Source: Polytrichum commune
Lineage: Eukaryota; Streptophyta; Polytrichopsida; Polytrichales; Polytrichaceae
DNA: 64,000 bases
Reading direction: 5' to 3'
Assembly: GCA_950295325.1 (NCBI GenBank)
Contig: OX485807.1
Span: 48,390,440 to 48,454,439, forward strand
Shown here piece after piece: positions 1 to 12,295 of this stretch. Under the pieces are notes generated by a model that had not been told where the DNA came from, made no database searches, and saw only the letters and a list, made by a program, of their open reading frames with translations. Position numbers and translations under genes: made by a program. Each line of letters begins with the position of its first letter. The first letter of the stretch is position 1.

Positions 1-1649
1 CAACACAACCCCAGATTTACACCACGTTGAATCAGCAAAAATAGAAATTGGACGCAGTATCAGCAAAAAAAATAACAGCACAGAAACAAGCGAAGAATAC
101 ACGAAGATCAACTGCAAGGCGATCGGCAGACATTGGGTTGCTTCGCTCAAGATGGATTTGGAAAGGCGTGTTGTTTAATCAATATTTGGTGTCCCGAATT
201 CTTTAGGAGAACACAAGAGTTTCGAGAATCAATATAGCCTTCAAGAATATTCTCCCAAGAGTCAGCTTCTGCAAGCTACACATGTTAACCGCCAATTTGA
301 AGCTGCTAGGAAGTCTCAGATTTTGTACAGGTTAGGCTGACGATTGAGAAATGTACGCTTCTGAACTCTTCAGATTTGTGACTTGGTGCTCGCTGAAATT
401 AATTCTTTACAGGCTGCGACCTCACCAAAAATCTGGTAGGCCCCCAAGAACTTCGTCGAGCTTGATTCCTCAACTCAGATTCACAGTACAACGACACCGT
501 GAAAGATATCCAGAGGAGACCAAGCTAGGTAACCTTGTAGGTTAATCACAGTGGGAAAATTGGGGAGTATTCTAATTTTTGAGTTCGGTGTCAACATCGA
601 AAATTCTCTCTGCTTGAAAGTTGCAAAAGAACTGGACATTCGCACCTTCCTGTCAGTGCGCTACTTACTGAAATCTCAAGCTGATATTTTACGCTTCAAA
701 AAACTCAAGATATTTTTTTCCACTTCACGCCTTCTAAGTTTTTCATCTCAAGGACTTAGACTAGCCTGGCAGTTCTGTTCGATGAGCAAATTACCTCGAC
801 AGATCCACCAAACCCTGAACAAAAAACCTCGGTGTAACCTACGCATGAGGCTAAAGGCGTGATTTTTAATTCTGGGTTCTGGGCGGAGTACCGAGTTAAT
901 CAAGGAGAACACCAGGAAAGTCTAACTTTCAAGAATCCCCCGGGAATTAAAATTCTGCAAGCTACAGATAGATACCCGCATCAAAACTGAACCTGTCACT
1001 CAGGAGTTTTAATTGTACCACGGTTTAGGTTTGTCAGGTTCAGACGATCTTTGGACTTGAAAACTCGGTGGCACCTCGCCCACACCATTTTCGCTGAAAC
1101 TAAATTATCCTGGGACCTCACAGCATAAAGTCTGGGTTATAAGTACTAGACTCCCCAGAAACTAATCGGTAGCAACGCAGATTCAAAGGTCCACTAGTTA
1201 GAGGTCCAGCCTTTCTTGTAAGTCTAGGTTCTCAGGGGGCAAAAAATTGGGGAATGAATACATCAGAATATTTTGGGCCAGTGTGAAGATCGAAATCTCT
1301 ATCTCTCTGCAATTAGATGCATAAATACACTGAAAATTACGCACCTTCGTCTCGTCTGTGTAAGTTGCTACTAACAATCAAGCCGTAGACTGACATCCGA
1401 ACCGGGATCGAGACTGCCCAGCCCATCCCATCACTCAAAAGATTTTCTTGTTCACGCCAAGAGCACTTTCTTCACTAAGCTCTAGCATTAGGCTAGGTAG
1501 GACCACAAAAACCTGATTCAATCAAAAACCTGCGACCCACCCACGCCCTGGAACGACGACTCCACCAGCCCTACCCATAATTAAGTCTGCCAAAGAGATC
1601 AAAACTTCATTTGAGACTTTCAAGTCAAGTTAGCACTAGTACCCTCCAC
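1..1649. other. No recognisable gene
   Basis: Both strands were read. Open frames of up to about 100 codons occur near 351-862 (+) but their translations show no domain, and stops break them on each side. There is no clear splice structure and no repeat boundary that I can define. It could be intron or intergenic DNA of a gene lying outside the window. Confidence 0.5.
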
Positions 1650-1859
1650 ACACACACACGCACGCACGCGCACACACACAGACCATGAAGAATTCCCATC
1701 ACCACGTGGCTCTTGACAAGCCTAGTCTGTCCCTGCAAGTGTACCTGCTGCAGCAGACGCCGATGATGAAGCATGATCGTCAACTCTTTGTAGTTAATAC
1801 TATTAAGTTAAGCCTGCCATAAGTTGGGTCTCAGAAAAAGAGAGAGAGAGAGAGAGAGA
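1650..1859. repeat. Two microsatellites, (CA/CG)n and (GA)n
   Basis: A run of CA and CG dinucleotides occupies about 1650-1681, and a pure GA run about 1839-1859. Between them an ATG at 1685 opens a 46-codon frame with no recognisable similarity. These are simple repeats; no function is claimed. Confidence 0.8.
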
Positions 1860-2189
1860 CCGTGGAATTGTTAAGAAATTATTTATGAGGTTAGCTTAAG
1901 TTAGATGATTAGACAGTGTCGATGATGCAGGTGAGTGTGCATGAGACGAAGCATCTGATGGGGCAGAACTTGGAGGTTGAAGGCCTGCAAGACAGTAGCA
2001 TCTGGACAAGGGATTCAAGGAAAGCCAGGAAAAGGAAAGGAAAGGAAGGCTGACTCCTACTCCTCCTCCTCCACCACCAGTTGCCTCCTTACCAGGGTCC
2101 ACCCTCACTCACTTCAAGCTTGCTCCTAAATTGCTCTCTTCTTTCCGCTTTCTTTTTCTTTCTTTGCTTAGACTCAGCGCACGCGGCTC

Positions 2190-2960
2190 CGCGCCCCCAC
2201 AAAATTTTATAAAGATCACGTTGAAGTTTGGGGGTTGGGGGGGGTTCGTTTTATACTTGGCGCCGGATTGTGGGTCGGGCCCGAACTTTAAGAAATTTAG
2301 TCCACTAGGATCACTTGGTTTCATCAAATTCAGCCCTGGGGTTTTATACTAGGGCTGGGCTAGAACATTAGTCACTTATGTTCGCGCCCCCACGAAATTT
2401 TATAAAGATCACGTTGAAGTTTGGGGGGTGGGGGGGTCGTTTTATACTTGGGGGCGGATTGTGGGTCGGGCCCGAACTTTAAGAAATTTGGTCCACTAGG
2501 ATCACTTGGTTTCATCAAATTCAGCCCTGGGGTTTTATACTAGGGTTGGGCTAGAACATTAGTCACTTATGTTCGCGCCCCCACGAAATTTTATAAAGAT
2601 CACGTTGAAGTTTGGGGGGTGGGGGGGTCGTTTTATACTTGGGGGGCGGATTGTGGGTCGGGCCCGAACTTTAAGAAATTTGGTCCACTAGGATCACTTG
2701 GTTTCATCAAATGCAGCCCTGAGGTTTTATACTAGGGTTGGGTCAGAACATTAGTCATCTTATGTTCACGCCCCCACGAAATTTTATAAAGATCGCATTG
2801 AAGTTTGGGGGGTGGGGGGGGGGTTCGTTTTATACTTGGCGCCGGATTGTGGGTCGGACCCGAACTTTAAGAAATTTGGTCCACTAGGATCGCTTGGTTT
2901 CATCAAATCCAGCCTTAGGGTTTTATACTAGAGTTGGGCCGAACATTAGTCATCCTATGT
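2190..2960. repeat. Tandem array, four units of ~192 bp
   Basis: Four direct copies begin at about 2190, 2383, 2574 and 2767 (spacing 193, 191, 193). Each starts with CGCGCCCCCAC or CACGCCCCCAC, carries a G-run followed by TTTTATACTTGG, then a purine-rich middle and ends ACATTAGTCAYCTTATGTT. Units differ by a few substitutions and by G-run length. The array is much more GC-rich than its flanks. It is either a local minisatellite or an amplified internal repeat of a transposon. Frames across it (for example 2131-2352) are by-products of the repeat. Confidence 0.9.
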
Positions 2961-4614
2961 GGCGTCCTAGGTGGATAAAAATTGGGTGTCAAATCTTTGG
3001 GTTGGCTTGAGAAATATCGGGACAAGGTTTTTCTTGATCCGAACTCGCAACATGGGCTGGATTGGGCTCATCCATTGGATCATGAACGTCTCTATTGTCG
3101 ATCCATGGAAGGTTAATTCTCTTCATTGGACTTTCTCCTCAAGAACATCGGGACTTGAAATTAAGCCTCGTCACTTAGATGTGACAAAGTTGGACCTGGA
3201 AAAAATGGATAAAGTTGGGTTGGATTGAGGCTTAATGCTTGAGAAGCGGGCCGACCCTAGGCCACGTACGAAGCGGGCCTCATGTATAAGCAGGCTCAAC
3301 TCAGTGTTCAAGTGAAACTTTATAAGTTAAGGTATGTGTGGGGGGGGGGGGGCATGTGTGTTTTTGGACCTTAAGTATAGTTACTGGTGAGTTTATTTTT
3401 TCAAAGCTTCAATGTAGCCACACTGGGGACAATTATGGAGGTCATGAAGCCACATATGGATGATGATATAGATGTTCATCCAAAAGTGAGCATATTTGTC
3501 AAAAACGTGACAATCTCATCCACTTTTTGTTATGTTTTAGTAGTTTTCTAACGATCAAATGGATGAAAGAATGCTGAAATATTCTTTTGTCTCTTTTGAG
3601 TGTAGAAATTTGGGGATGAATCGCCACCAATTTGAAAATGTTGATAGTTACAAGGTGTTTGTGTGGGTGGACCTTAAGTATAGAACTAATAACTATAAGG
3701 TGATGTTTTGTAACACCCACCAAGTGGGAGAGTGAAAGCGCCAATTGTTGTTCAATAGACATTGAAAATTTTAGTTTTCAACCAAATGAACGCTTGAATT
3801 AGGGTTGGGGTCAAAGTCTAGGGTGGCCACTATTAGTAGTACTTGTAGGCATACAACAAAGCCCCTCCTATTATACTAACCCCTATAGTGGTCACTTTCA
3901 GCTCCACATATGATTAGACTAACCATTGCATCAGATCAAGAAATGAACCCTTAAATTAACGATGAAGAATCAAGGGAGGTTGTCAAGAATAAAATTGGCA
4001 TTGAGTTGCAAAAACTATATAGGAGGTTAATTTAATGAAGATCCTTGAGTTTCTCTTTGAGTGGTTGTGATTGCATAGGTTCTCCCCATTATGCTAACGA
4101 TTGCATCTAGAAAGAGTCGCCTCTATTTGGAGCAGATGATTCAATCTCATCATTTCAAGCACGTGTCTTTTTGGCATCTTTTCTCAACCACTAGCCATGC
4201 TATGTACAACTCGAATATGGATGTCCGGTAAAGAAGAGTATGAGTGACCACTAAGGTCCACACATCTTGACATGTTGATTGTTTGATATATGAGTGACCC
4301 CAGGTCTGGGTGAGAGAAGGTACAGAGTACACCTTCCACACCTGCTACTATGGGTTGAAAAGTTAGCGCGGGTAGCAAATACTATGGCTCATTGTATTTT
4401 ATGTCACACAGGTTGAGCATTAGGATGATTTATAAATTACTAGAATAATATTGATACTAAACTGCCAAATGACACAACACCAATGACATATTGGTAATTC
4501 TAATGATACTAATATTACATATTTTAAACCCAACGTAGTTTGATTATGTAAAATACATCAATTTCACATTCCTACTTTTGAACATACACGATTGTGAAGA
4601 GAAAGAATTATCAT
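2961..4614. other. Intergenic, no gene seen
   Basis: No frame here reads like protein. A 12-G tract lies at about 3341-3353. The stretch near 4330-4440 resembles 43625-43720 (shared TGGGTTGAAAA and CATTRTATTTT blocks), indicating a diverged dispersed repeat. Confidence 0.45.
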
Positions 4615-4800
4615 CATGTACGAGGGTACCTCTCATCCATCCAACATAAAATATGACCCCCCTATAACTTTGTTGCCGATTCATCTCAAATACCCTCGAG
4701 CTGACTAATTCATGGTCTTTGGAACTAATTGTGGTGTCAAATCAACTAAAAAAACAACCTCCGGACTGCATACTATTTCAAGGGTTTATGAGAAGGTACA
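4615..4800 (+). mobile_element. MITE family B, diverged copy
   Basis: The left end reads GGTACCTCTCATCCATCCAAC, and the body shares GATTCATCTCAAA, GGTCTTT and CAACCTYCGGAC blocks in the same order with 16352-16548 and 52045-52248. In the other copies the right end is the reverse complement of the left (GTTGGATGAATGAGAGGTA); here that end has decayed. A short non-autonomous DNA transposon of roughly 190 bp is inferred; superfamily unknown. Confidence 0.6.
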
Positions 4801-6401
4801 CAAGTATACAATAATTCCCTCGTTCGCACTACTGTGGACCCAAAAAAGCCATGGATCAAGAAAAGTTGCAGTTACCAAAATCATTTGTGGAATTTTCAAC
4901 TTTACAGCAGGCGACGGTTACAATTTGCGAGACAAGTGTAAATAATTGTAGGTTAATAGTTAAGCTTCCTGACAGTTAAGCTGCTGGCGAGGCTTAAGTT
5001 AACCTTGCTCCAAGTTGTTTGCATGGGCAGAATAATCTCCGTGCATGCATTCCTTGTTTCGGAGGCAATTTAACGCACCGAGCAGGTTGAAGGCTGGTAC
5101 AAGCCTCAGCAGAAGCCTAGCTACGTGCATATTAAACTAAAAGTTCCATCAGTTGTGAATCGATCTGTTCTTTATTAATTTTCCCCCTCCAAAGTTACAG
5201 TCACGGTGCGCAGCTGCACAGTACTTCAACATGAGTTACAGTAATGAAATTATTCTAAGGAAAAGAGTGATTCGCAGCACTTTGGTTGAGGAAGATTAAA
5301 AATGTCAATATGTGGGGAGGAGAAGGAACTTTTCGATGACGAAGAGAACATGCGAAACCGTGCATTGGAAATCACTAGAGCGCTTAATGTGGGCTTAGTC
5401 AATCATGTGTAGGGTGTTTACTGGTCACGGATTGGTTTGGTTCCATCTGGGTGCGTCCAAGAGAGCTTGCCAAACTCTCTTTTTCGGGTCCTCCGGTGGC
5501 TTTGTGTGGTTACTTGGCATTGAAATGGAACCGTTTCAATTGCCTCAAGGAGAGAAAAAAAGATAAGTTGTCAAAATTGAATGCTATCGGCTAAACTGGG
5601 AGGAGGGGGCATTTCAATAGCAAAAACAATACATTACAATAGTTTTCATGAATTTTCTGTGCAATATGATAAATCTTAACCACCATCCGAAAAAACATGA
5701 GGAGAAAGAAACCACACTCTATAACATTACTCAAGCTAGCATGACCATGCCTTTTTCTAATGTAGACATACCTAATTCCAAGATAACGCGAACACAAACA
5801 CCTAGTATATTTGTGTGGCATGTGCTTAGGTGTGGATCTGAGAACTCACACTCAAAAGACAACATGTGTTAAAAAGAGATCAGACTACGTGCTCAAAACC
5901 TACTAACCAACCATGCTAGACCTAATAGTCAACATGATTGGGAGAACTTGTACGACCACTTAATGAGCAAGACGATCTCCACTTTGATAAACAAAGGAAC
6001 TCATATGAACTAAGGTAATTAGGAGGCGCAAACGGCTATGGGCACGATTCGGATTTGCTAATCGCCAAAACACACACCGATTGCGTAGTTCATGTCGCAT
6101 GAGAAAGTCGGGGCTGAGAGAGAAAAAAGTGTCCGAATCAGGCACGTCTACGCTACCTAATAAGAAAGTCAGCCACGGCTTCAGCTCCAACGCAATGATT
6201 TGACATTCTGTTCACATTGATTCCCAAACAACAGAGAAGCCGAGTTGACTACTGTAGTGTGTCCACACTCCAGACAGCATTGTTAACTTATTATTAATGG
6301 CCATGGAGGAGCATCATTCTCATATTGAATATGAGTGTTCCAAACTTCCAATAATCACAGACTAAAAACAGTAACAGTAACAGTCCAAGACTCCAAGCCA
6401 G
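4801..6401. other. Intergenic, no gene seen
   Basis: No coding region recognised. 5870-6000 shares short blocks with 7850-7930 (TGTGCTCAAAA, GACCACTTA), so part of it is probably old repeat. Minus-strand frame 5960-6190 has no family resemblance. Confidence 0.4.
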
Positions 6402-6409
6402 TGTTGGAT

Positions 6410-6652
6410 TAATGAATGGGGAGAAACCGACCACTAGTTACAGATGAACTGGTTGAGTTTGAGAAATAACCGGTTTGAAGTTCACCAAGACTTCAGGAAA
6501 ATCACCCATTGTTTTAGAGGAGCCTATGGAATCTATCTGAGTCAAATTAATCAAGAAAAGCTCCGAAAGATCGTCACAACATGTAACCGCCGGTTGGATT
6601 TGGAAACACTAGGATTTTGACAGATTATGTCTTAAAATCTTCCCGGACATTG
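6410..6652 (+). mobile_element. hAT-type MITE, family A, copy A1
   Basis: A 243-bp member of the window's most abundant MITE family. The ends are TAATGAATGGGGAG and CTTCCCGGACATTG, i.e. short imperfect inverted repeats of form CAATGnnCGGGRAG. It is flanked by 8-bp target duplications TGTTGGAT (6402-6409) and TGTTGGAC (6653-6660), 7 of 8 matching. The body has the family's recurring AACCGGTT motifs and the ATTTTAGAGGAATCTATGG core (here GTTTTAGAGGAGCCTATGG). The 8-bp duplication and YARNG-type terminus point to mobilisation by a hAT transposase. Confidence 0.85.
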
Positions 6653-6889
6653 TGTTGGACTGCTCTTGTCTTCTTTGTGATGCTACTATACCGATTATGG
6701 TATTTTGTGTTAGATGTGCGATATTGTCACTTAATATCCTATTTTGAGGCGTATGCTAGGTTATACTCAAGGATCAACAACTTCGTCCTTTAGTGTCACC
6801 TCACGACACTCGGCATTCAAGTGCGCTTACTAATGCCTTCACGTGAGTATGTTCAATAATGTTATGAGGTGTATGCTTGTCTTACACAA

Positions 6890-7490
6890 TGGTCTACAAG
6901 TTGACTATAGTGTACATAATCGTCAAGAATGTCTTCCTCTTGCATACATAATTGTAAACACATGACTTGTCATTAGTACGCTCAATAATATCATCCCCTT
7001 GCCTGGTAAAACGTAAAACTATCATCTCAAGCATTCCAATGTGCTATGTTGAATGTCATGATGTACATGATTTTCACTTAAAAAGTTACTTATGCTGATA
7101 ACTAGTGTCATATTGAAAAATAGAGGACGTGACACTTTGAGACCTCTAGGGATCTAGTTTAGGCCCTTCGCAAGTAGTGTACTACAATGTTTATGGTATT
7201 TAGTGTCATGCACACCACAATTTGCCAAGGGCTTAAACTAGTTGCCTAGAGGTCTCAGAGTATCATGTCCGTTATTTGTCGATATGATATTATTCGTCAA
7301 CATAAGTAAAAAGTTATATTTACATTGTGACGTTGGACGTAGCACATTGGAATACTTGAACTGATGGTTTTGTGTTTTTGTATGCAAGGGGAAAATGCTA
7401 TGGAACATTATAATGCCAAGTGTTAGTTGTGTCAACTTGTAAATCATTGTGTATATACTAACAATTTATAAGTGCGTTGAGTTAAAAGAT
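6890..7490. mobile_element. Foldback element F, copy 1
   Basis: Two long inverted arms, about 6893-7175 and 7222-7480, face each other across a short centre that includes GTTTATGGTATTTAGTGTC. The inner arms match best: GAGACCTCTAGG...TAGTTTAGGCCCTT on the left against its complement at about 7225-7260. Further out ATTCCAATGTGCTA and CAAGTTGAC recur in complement. An RNA across it would form a hairpin of about 270 bp. This architecture fits a foldback or long-TIR DNA transposon. The second copy lies at 57950-58560. Confidence 0.75.
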
Positions 7491-7904
7491 TATAATGTGG
7501 ACCAATTTTGATAGACCTCGGGGTGGACCAATTTTGATAAATACAATATGTACGTTGCTTTCAAGAAGAGTCAACCACCAAAAAAAACAACAAGTTCTCG
7601 GTTGCATTGGATCTTTCAGAAAGCCCCCGTTCTTGAGAACAGTTAAAGGACCGTGCATTTATATGTGATCATTACACAGTACGTGAAAGTGAGCAAAAAT
7701 ATTTTTGATGCGTCAATGAAAAAGGTATGTGGGCTTTATGTGTTTGCTTTTCTTGATTGAGGACCTATATTTGAGTGGTATATGGCAAGCCTAATAGTTT
7801 GATTTGTATACCATAAAGACACTTGTTAAGATGAGATTGGATTATGTGCTCAAAATATAGACATCATCATAGGTTCAATAATCAACAAAAAAATGAGAGG
7901 GTCT

Positions 7905-8872
7905 ATGTGGTCACTTAGAGAGAACGAGACACTTCACTTTGACCTCTTATGATTGGCTTCTAATTTTCAAACATAAAACAACAATCGTTTTTATTTGTAA
8001 TTGTTGACCGGATCATGAGGCGATTTCCCAATCTGATCCAATGGCCATGATTGTCGATGGAGTTGCAGTGCTCACAATAGGGCCACATATATATACCTTA
8101 TATCATGTATTCTTGAAACAATGATGATGTCTTATAGTTGCACTTTGCATGCATCTTATAACACGCACATGACCACCACCACCATATTATTCATATATTC
8201 AAGTTGGCATGCACAGAGGAACAAGAGTCAAATGCCAAGATGATTGTCTACGATGAGTGCAACATGCACCTATCACAAACCATGACTTATAATGAATTCT
8301 GATGTATAGGTACACATCCAAGAGACCTAGAATTGTACACATCCAAAGAACTCGTTATAGGTCTTTTATGACTTCCAGTTCATAATTTCAAAAGATATTT
8401 ATATTGACTCCAAAAAAAAATAGCATTGAGCTTGACTCTTATGTTCCTCATTTGAATTTGTTGAACATGTTTGTTTAATATTTAATTTTCCATTGAAATA
8501 TGTTGGCATCCCAAAAGCGTTCATAATAGGTGCATTGACATTGGTTTTGTGAATATTAGTGAGTTGTATTTGAGTTTATTAATGGTTGCAAATTGCCAAC
8601 AAATGCCATAGTATTGTAACATCAATGCACATATGTTATATTAAGCGTGTATTGGATTATTTGGAAGGCTAACATACGTGGCCCTATTGTGAGCACTTCC
8701 AACTCCACAAACATATACAACTGTTGGTTGAATCAAGAATTGTCACATGCATAATTTTATCAATTTGGAACCTCAAAGATTGTCACTTCCAGTTTTAGAA
8801 GCACAGTTGAGATGCAAAAGCTAGAAGAGGCCAAAGTGAAGATCTTTATCTCTCTAACCAATGACACAAGCT
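7905..8872. mobile_element. Foldback element G, copy 1
   Basis: Left arm about 7905-8110 starts near GAGACACTTCACTTTGACCTCTT and ends in TGCTCACAATAGGGCCACAT. The right arm, about 8680-8872, contains the complements of both (ATGTGAGCAC-type block CCTATTGTGAGCACTTCC, then AGAGGCCAAAGTGAAGATC). The roughly 570-bp centre has no gene. Isolated arms of the same family occur at 21455-21650 and 44735-44930, showing that it is a mobile family rather than a chance palindrome. Confidence 0.7.
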
Positions 8873-8924
8873 TTCCCAAGTATGTAAAGCGTTGAACTTT
8901 TTGATGGATACTGCATTGATTAGC

Positions 8925-9115
8925 CCAATTAGTACGTGTTACTATCCGAAGTTACGCAATGCAATAACGTGTTGAGGAGTTCAAGATTTACTAACAAAAG
9001 TTCAATAGGTTGCTTGGACATTATAGGACATAAATGAATCTGCTTGGTAAAATATCACATTCTCACTTTATAGCTCTAGCATTGTGTAACGTCAAATAAT
9101 AACACTCGCCAATTG
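8925..9115. mobile_element. MITE family D, diverged copy
   Basis: Carries the family D landmarks TTACTATCCGAAGTTACGCAATG on the left and, near 9090-9115, ATTGTGTAACGTCAAATAATAACAC, the approximate complement. The terminal CTACACTAAATA part seen at 45333 has decayed. Its duplicate is at 59993-60178. Confidence 0.6.
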
Positions 9116-9680
9116 GAATAATCATTGTAGACTAATTCGGGGACACAATCCAATCTCATTGTGACACATGTCTTTTTAGTGTATGTCCTTAACTACAAGC
9201 CTCGGCATGAAAATAATCAGGAAAATTAAGTTCCCCTTGAAGAATATAGCTTTGGAAAACGTTCTAGAAACCACTTTTTGGCTGCTTAGGCATATAGGGG
9301 TTAAGTGGGACGAGAGAAATAATCTTCAAACAATTTGGCTGGCAATAGTTGCTTGATCATGGCCTCACTGCTTGGGTGGCGATGGCCTTAAAGAAAAACG
9401 GAGTCCTCTCACCCCTACGACGAAGTCCTTGATGACTTGAATTAACAAAAACCCTGACACCCCATTATTGTGAAATAAGAAGAGTTACATCAAGAAGTAC
9501 CTCTCGGTAGTCGGAAGTCCAAAAGAAACAAACATTTTATTTTAAAACTATCGATAATGCAATGCAAAGCAACGATTGAAAATCATTGGATATGAACATC
9601 TGTCACTCATTGAATGAAAACACCCTAAAATAGTATGTAGGTTCCAAGCCACTTTTGGAAAATCATTACAGCCTCCGCTC

Positions 9681-9891
9681 CATTGAACAGGGACAACGGA
9701 CAGCTAGTTACACATGAACTGGTTGAATTTGGAGACTTCAGGAGGATTTCCTATCATTTTAGAGGAATCTATGGAAGAATATACTTCAAATTAATGAAAG
9801 CAAAATCGGAAGATGATGTCAACATGTAACCGGCTGGATTAAGGATCACTAGGATCTTGACCGACTATGTCCAAAAACTTCCCGGACATTG
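9681..9891 (+). mobile_element. hAT-type MITE, family A, copy A2
   Basis: Starts CATTGAACAGGG and ends CTTCCCGGACATTG. Flanking octamers are CTCCGCTC (9673-9680) and CTTCACTC (9892-9899), and the paralogous copy at 60672 has CTTCGCTC/CTTCACTC, giving 6/8 and 7/8 matches. The third segmental copy has a single octamer CCTAACTC at 28703-28710 at the corresponding place, so this is an insertion absent there. Confidence 0.88.
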
Positions 9892-10106
9892 CTTCACTCA
9901 ACCTTATATTTGCAAAAAAAAAAAAAAAAAACTTATTTTATGACAACACAAACTCATCACTATGGTTGAATTTTGTATACACGCACTCCGATGCTCCAAA
10001 TCGGCTGCATGGTTGTAAGAGGTAGTAGCTAGGTACACTAAGTTGTTAGTTGAATGAATTCTAAGCTAAGCAACGATCCCGTACCCTAGTATATATACCA
10101 CCTTCC

Positions 10107-10335
10107 CAGTGATTGGGGAGATTTTTGGGCATAATCGGTTGAGATCCTAGTGTTTGCAAGTCCAACCGGTTACATGTTGTTGACATCCTCCGGTTTTCCT
10201 TTATTAAATTGGAGTATATTCCATAGATTCCTCTAAAATGATCGGTAATTTTCATGTAGTCTTCAACTTCAACCGGTTATTTCTCAAACTCAACTGGTTT
10301 GTTTGTAACTAATTGCTGGTTCTCCTTGATCATTG
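10107..10335 (-). mobile_element. hAT-type MITE, family A, copy A3
   Basis: Reverse-oriented family A copy, starting CAGTGATTGGGGAGATTTT and ending GATCATTG. Target duplication CACCTTCC (10099-10106) / CACCTCCC (10336-10343). In the paralogue at 61100 the duplication is perfect, CACCTCCC on both sides. The third segmental copy has one CACCTGCC (28899-28906) and no element, the pre-insertion state. Confidence 0.92.
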
Positions 10336-10527
10336 CACCTCCCAGTTGTGAGTTACAGATCAACATATGTTCAACACTCTGAAGCTTCTTAGTAAAGTTA
10401 GCTCGCTCTTCAAATTATTATTCCAAATTTAGCTATCGTTCAGAATGATGAAGACTCATGCGTCGAGTTTTAGGGTTTTGCAGTCACCTGATAACTTATA
10501 AGTGAGAGACATAAAAAACGCCGTTTC

Positions 10528-10559
<32 letters not shown>

Positions 10560-10792
10560 TTCCTTCCTTTGGATGGAAATGACACATTTTAGAAAACAAT
10601 ATGTAGAGTTGGAAGTGTCCGATGTAGTTTGTAAAAACACCCATGTTAACTTACCTTTTAGATTTGTTTTAGCATGTGTCATATCAATTGTGTATTTTCT
10701 CTTGGTATTGAATGATATGACATTTTCATCAAAATCTTTTCAAGGTACTCTGTGTGGATGTCCCAAAATTAAATATACCAGACAACAAGCAA

Positions 10793-11134
10793 CTCGGGGG
10801 GGCAAGTGTGTTAAAAAGTTAAGGATATAGGCGCGAACAACCACTATTTTATAGGGGGGTATTACTTACAATTTTTTTTTTTTTTCACATGCTATCATTA
10901 TGTAATTTTCTACTTTGGGTTAATAGAAAAATGGCTTGCATTACTTATAATTCCAAATTACCTATTATTCCATACCCTATAATACTTTAAAGATGTCCAG
11001 TGCCATTTTTGATACCCTATATTACTCTTAAGTCCATTTATTATTTTTTGCCCCCATGTTTTTAAAATACCCTATCATTTGTTCGCATGTATATTGCTAC
11101 TCCGACCAATGACTTACCCCCCCCCCCCCCCGAG
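10793..11134. mobile_element. 342-bp G/C-tract-terminated MITE (family E)
   Basis: Begins CTCGGGGGGGCAAGTG and ends with a C-run followed by CGAG, so the termini are inverted repeats CTCGGGGGG. It is bounded by ACAAGCAA at 10785-10792 and 11135-11142, a perfect 8-bp target duplication (10 bp if CT is counted in the target). Subterminal GCGAACAA and TATAGGG-type blocks are also inverted. Copy 2 of the segment has the uninterrupted site at 61698-61705, and the third copy is also empty. An 8-bp duplication suits hAT; 8-11 bp would also allow a Mutator-type element. Confidence 0.9.
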
Positions 11135-11486
11135 ACAAGCAACTATCACTATCTACCAACGACTCACATTATAGTCTATATGAGCATTGCACAACTTCAA
11201 ATAGCGTATGTATTGCATGCATGAATTGGGTTCCAAAACCTTGTAGGGCTTGTGCACTAGTAACTGAGCATTACATGTGATCGATTTGTTGGATCCAATG
11301 ATATGAAATGAAATTGAAATTGATTTAAAAGTCATGGAAGCAAAACAAACTTATGGGACTAAAAGTACATCAAGATGGTGTCAGAACGGCTAATTCCTTA
11401 GAGTAATAGTGTGTGCTGGCCTCAATAAGATAGAAGGGTCCAACCATGATAAGTTGTACCAAAATTGTGTCACACGTTACCATTTT

Positions 11487-12295
11487 TTCAATGTCCTTGA
11501 CATTTCTTTAAAAAAACTACCATATTTTTTTTAATTTGAACTTCATATAGATTTATAATTTCTATAATATTATAGATATTGTCATCACATTAGATTAATG
11601 GTTAGTAAATTTAATTGAAAGGATGATTGTCTTAACTTAAGTCCTTATAAAATGTAAGGACTCCTTTTCATAAAGTCCTCAGTGATACACCTTATCATAG
11701 TTGGTCCCAGAAGCTAATTTCAACTTGGTGATCCAATTAGAATAAAGACTTGAAACTACCCAGTACCACATAACTAATACTACCAACCAATGAAATTCAG
11801 CGATATGAACATTAAAGCCACACTTAAACAACTTTTTGGCTTCTGAAATGATTGCCAAGTGATACAAGTGCTATGTAGCGCTTTTGACTAAGTTCACAAT
11901 CCGGTGCTTTTATGAGGGGCGGGCCCTTTCCCCGAAAAGAAAAAAACAACTAAGGTGGGTCCTTTTTGACATTTTAGAGGATAGGCCAACACTTGAACTT
12001 TGGGAGGCTTATGTACGTTGTTAAGTCGTTATTGATTGGGATTTGGGCAAATTATTGCAGCGCACAAAGAGGGATTTGGGCAGATGAGGTGTTTTTGGTT
12101 ATGCTTTTTGAACAATTTGGGATCTCCCCAATTGCTAGAGGTAAGAGATTGTGTTACCTTTTTCTTAACACATTTGGTTTTGGTTGGAATGTCCATGAGA
12201 GAGAAAGAGAGAGAGAGAGAGAGGTTTGCTTCCCTATTTTCAAAATGTATTAGCAATAGTCTGAGTCTCAGTTCCACTTGATTATCATGTTGGTA
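11487..12295. other. Intergenic with (GA)n microsatellite
   Basis: No gene recognised. A GA-rich simple repeat lies at about 12196-12222; frames spanning it on both strands translate to low-complexity Arg/Glu or Ser/Leu runs and are not genes. Confidence 0.5.

Larger units (their letters stand above)
6435..11486. repeat. Segmental duplication, copy 1 (~5.05 kb)
   Basis: From AGTTACAGATGAACTGG at 6435 to ACCATTTT at about 11486 the sequence matches 57496-62046 nearly base for base in the same orientation, with a few percent substitutions. The left breakpoint lies inside MITE A1. Copy 1 has two stretches missing from copy 2: a T-tract segment near 10510-10615 and the MITE at 10793-11134. The right-hand part (9578-11300) is also related to 28608-29540. 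No gene is carried; the content is foldback elements, MITEs and AT-rich filler. Confidence 0.95.
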
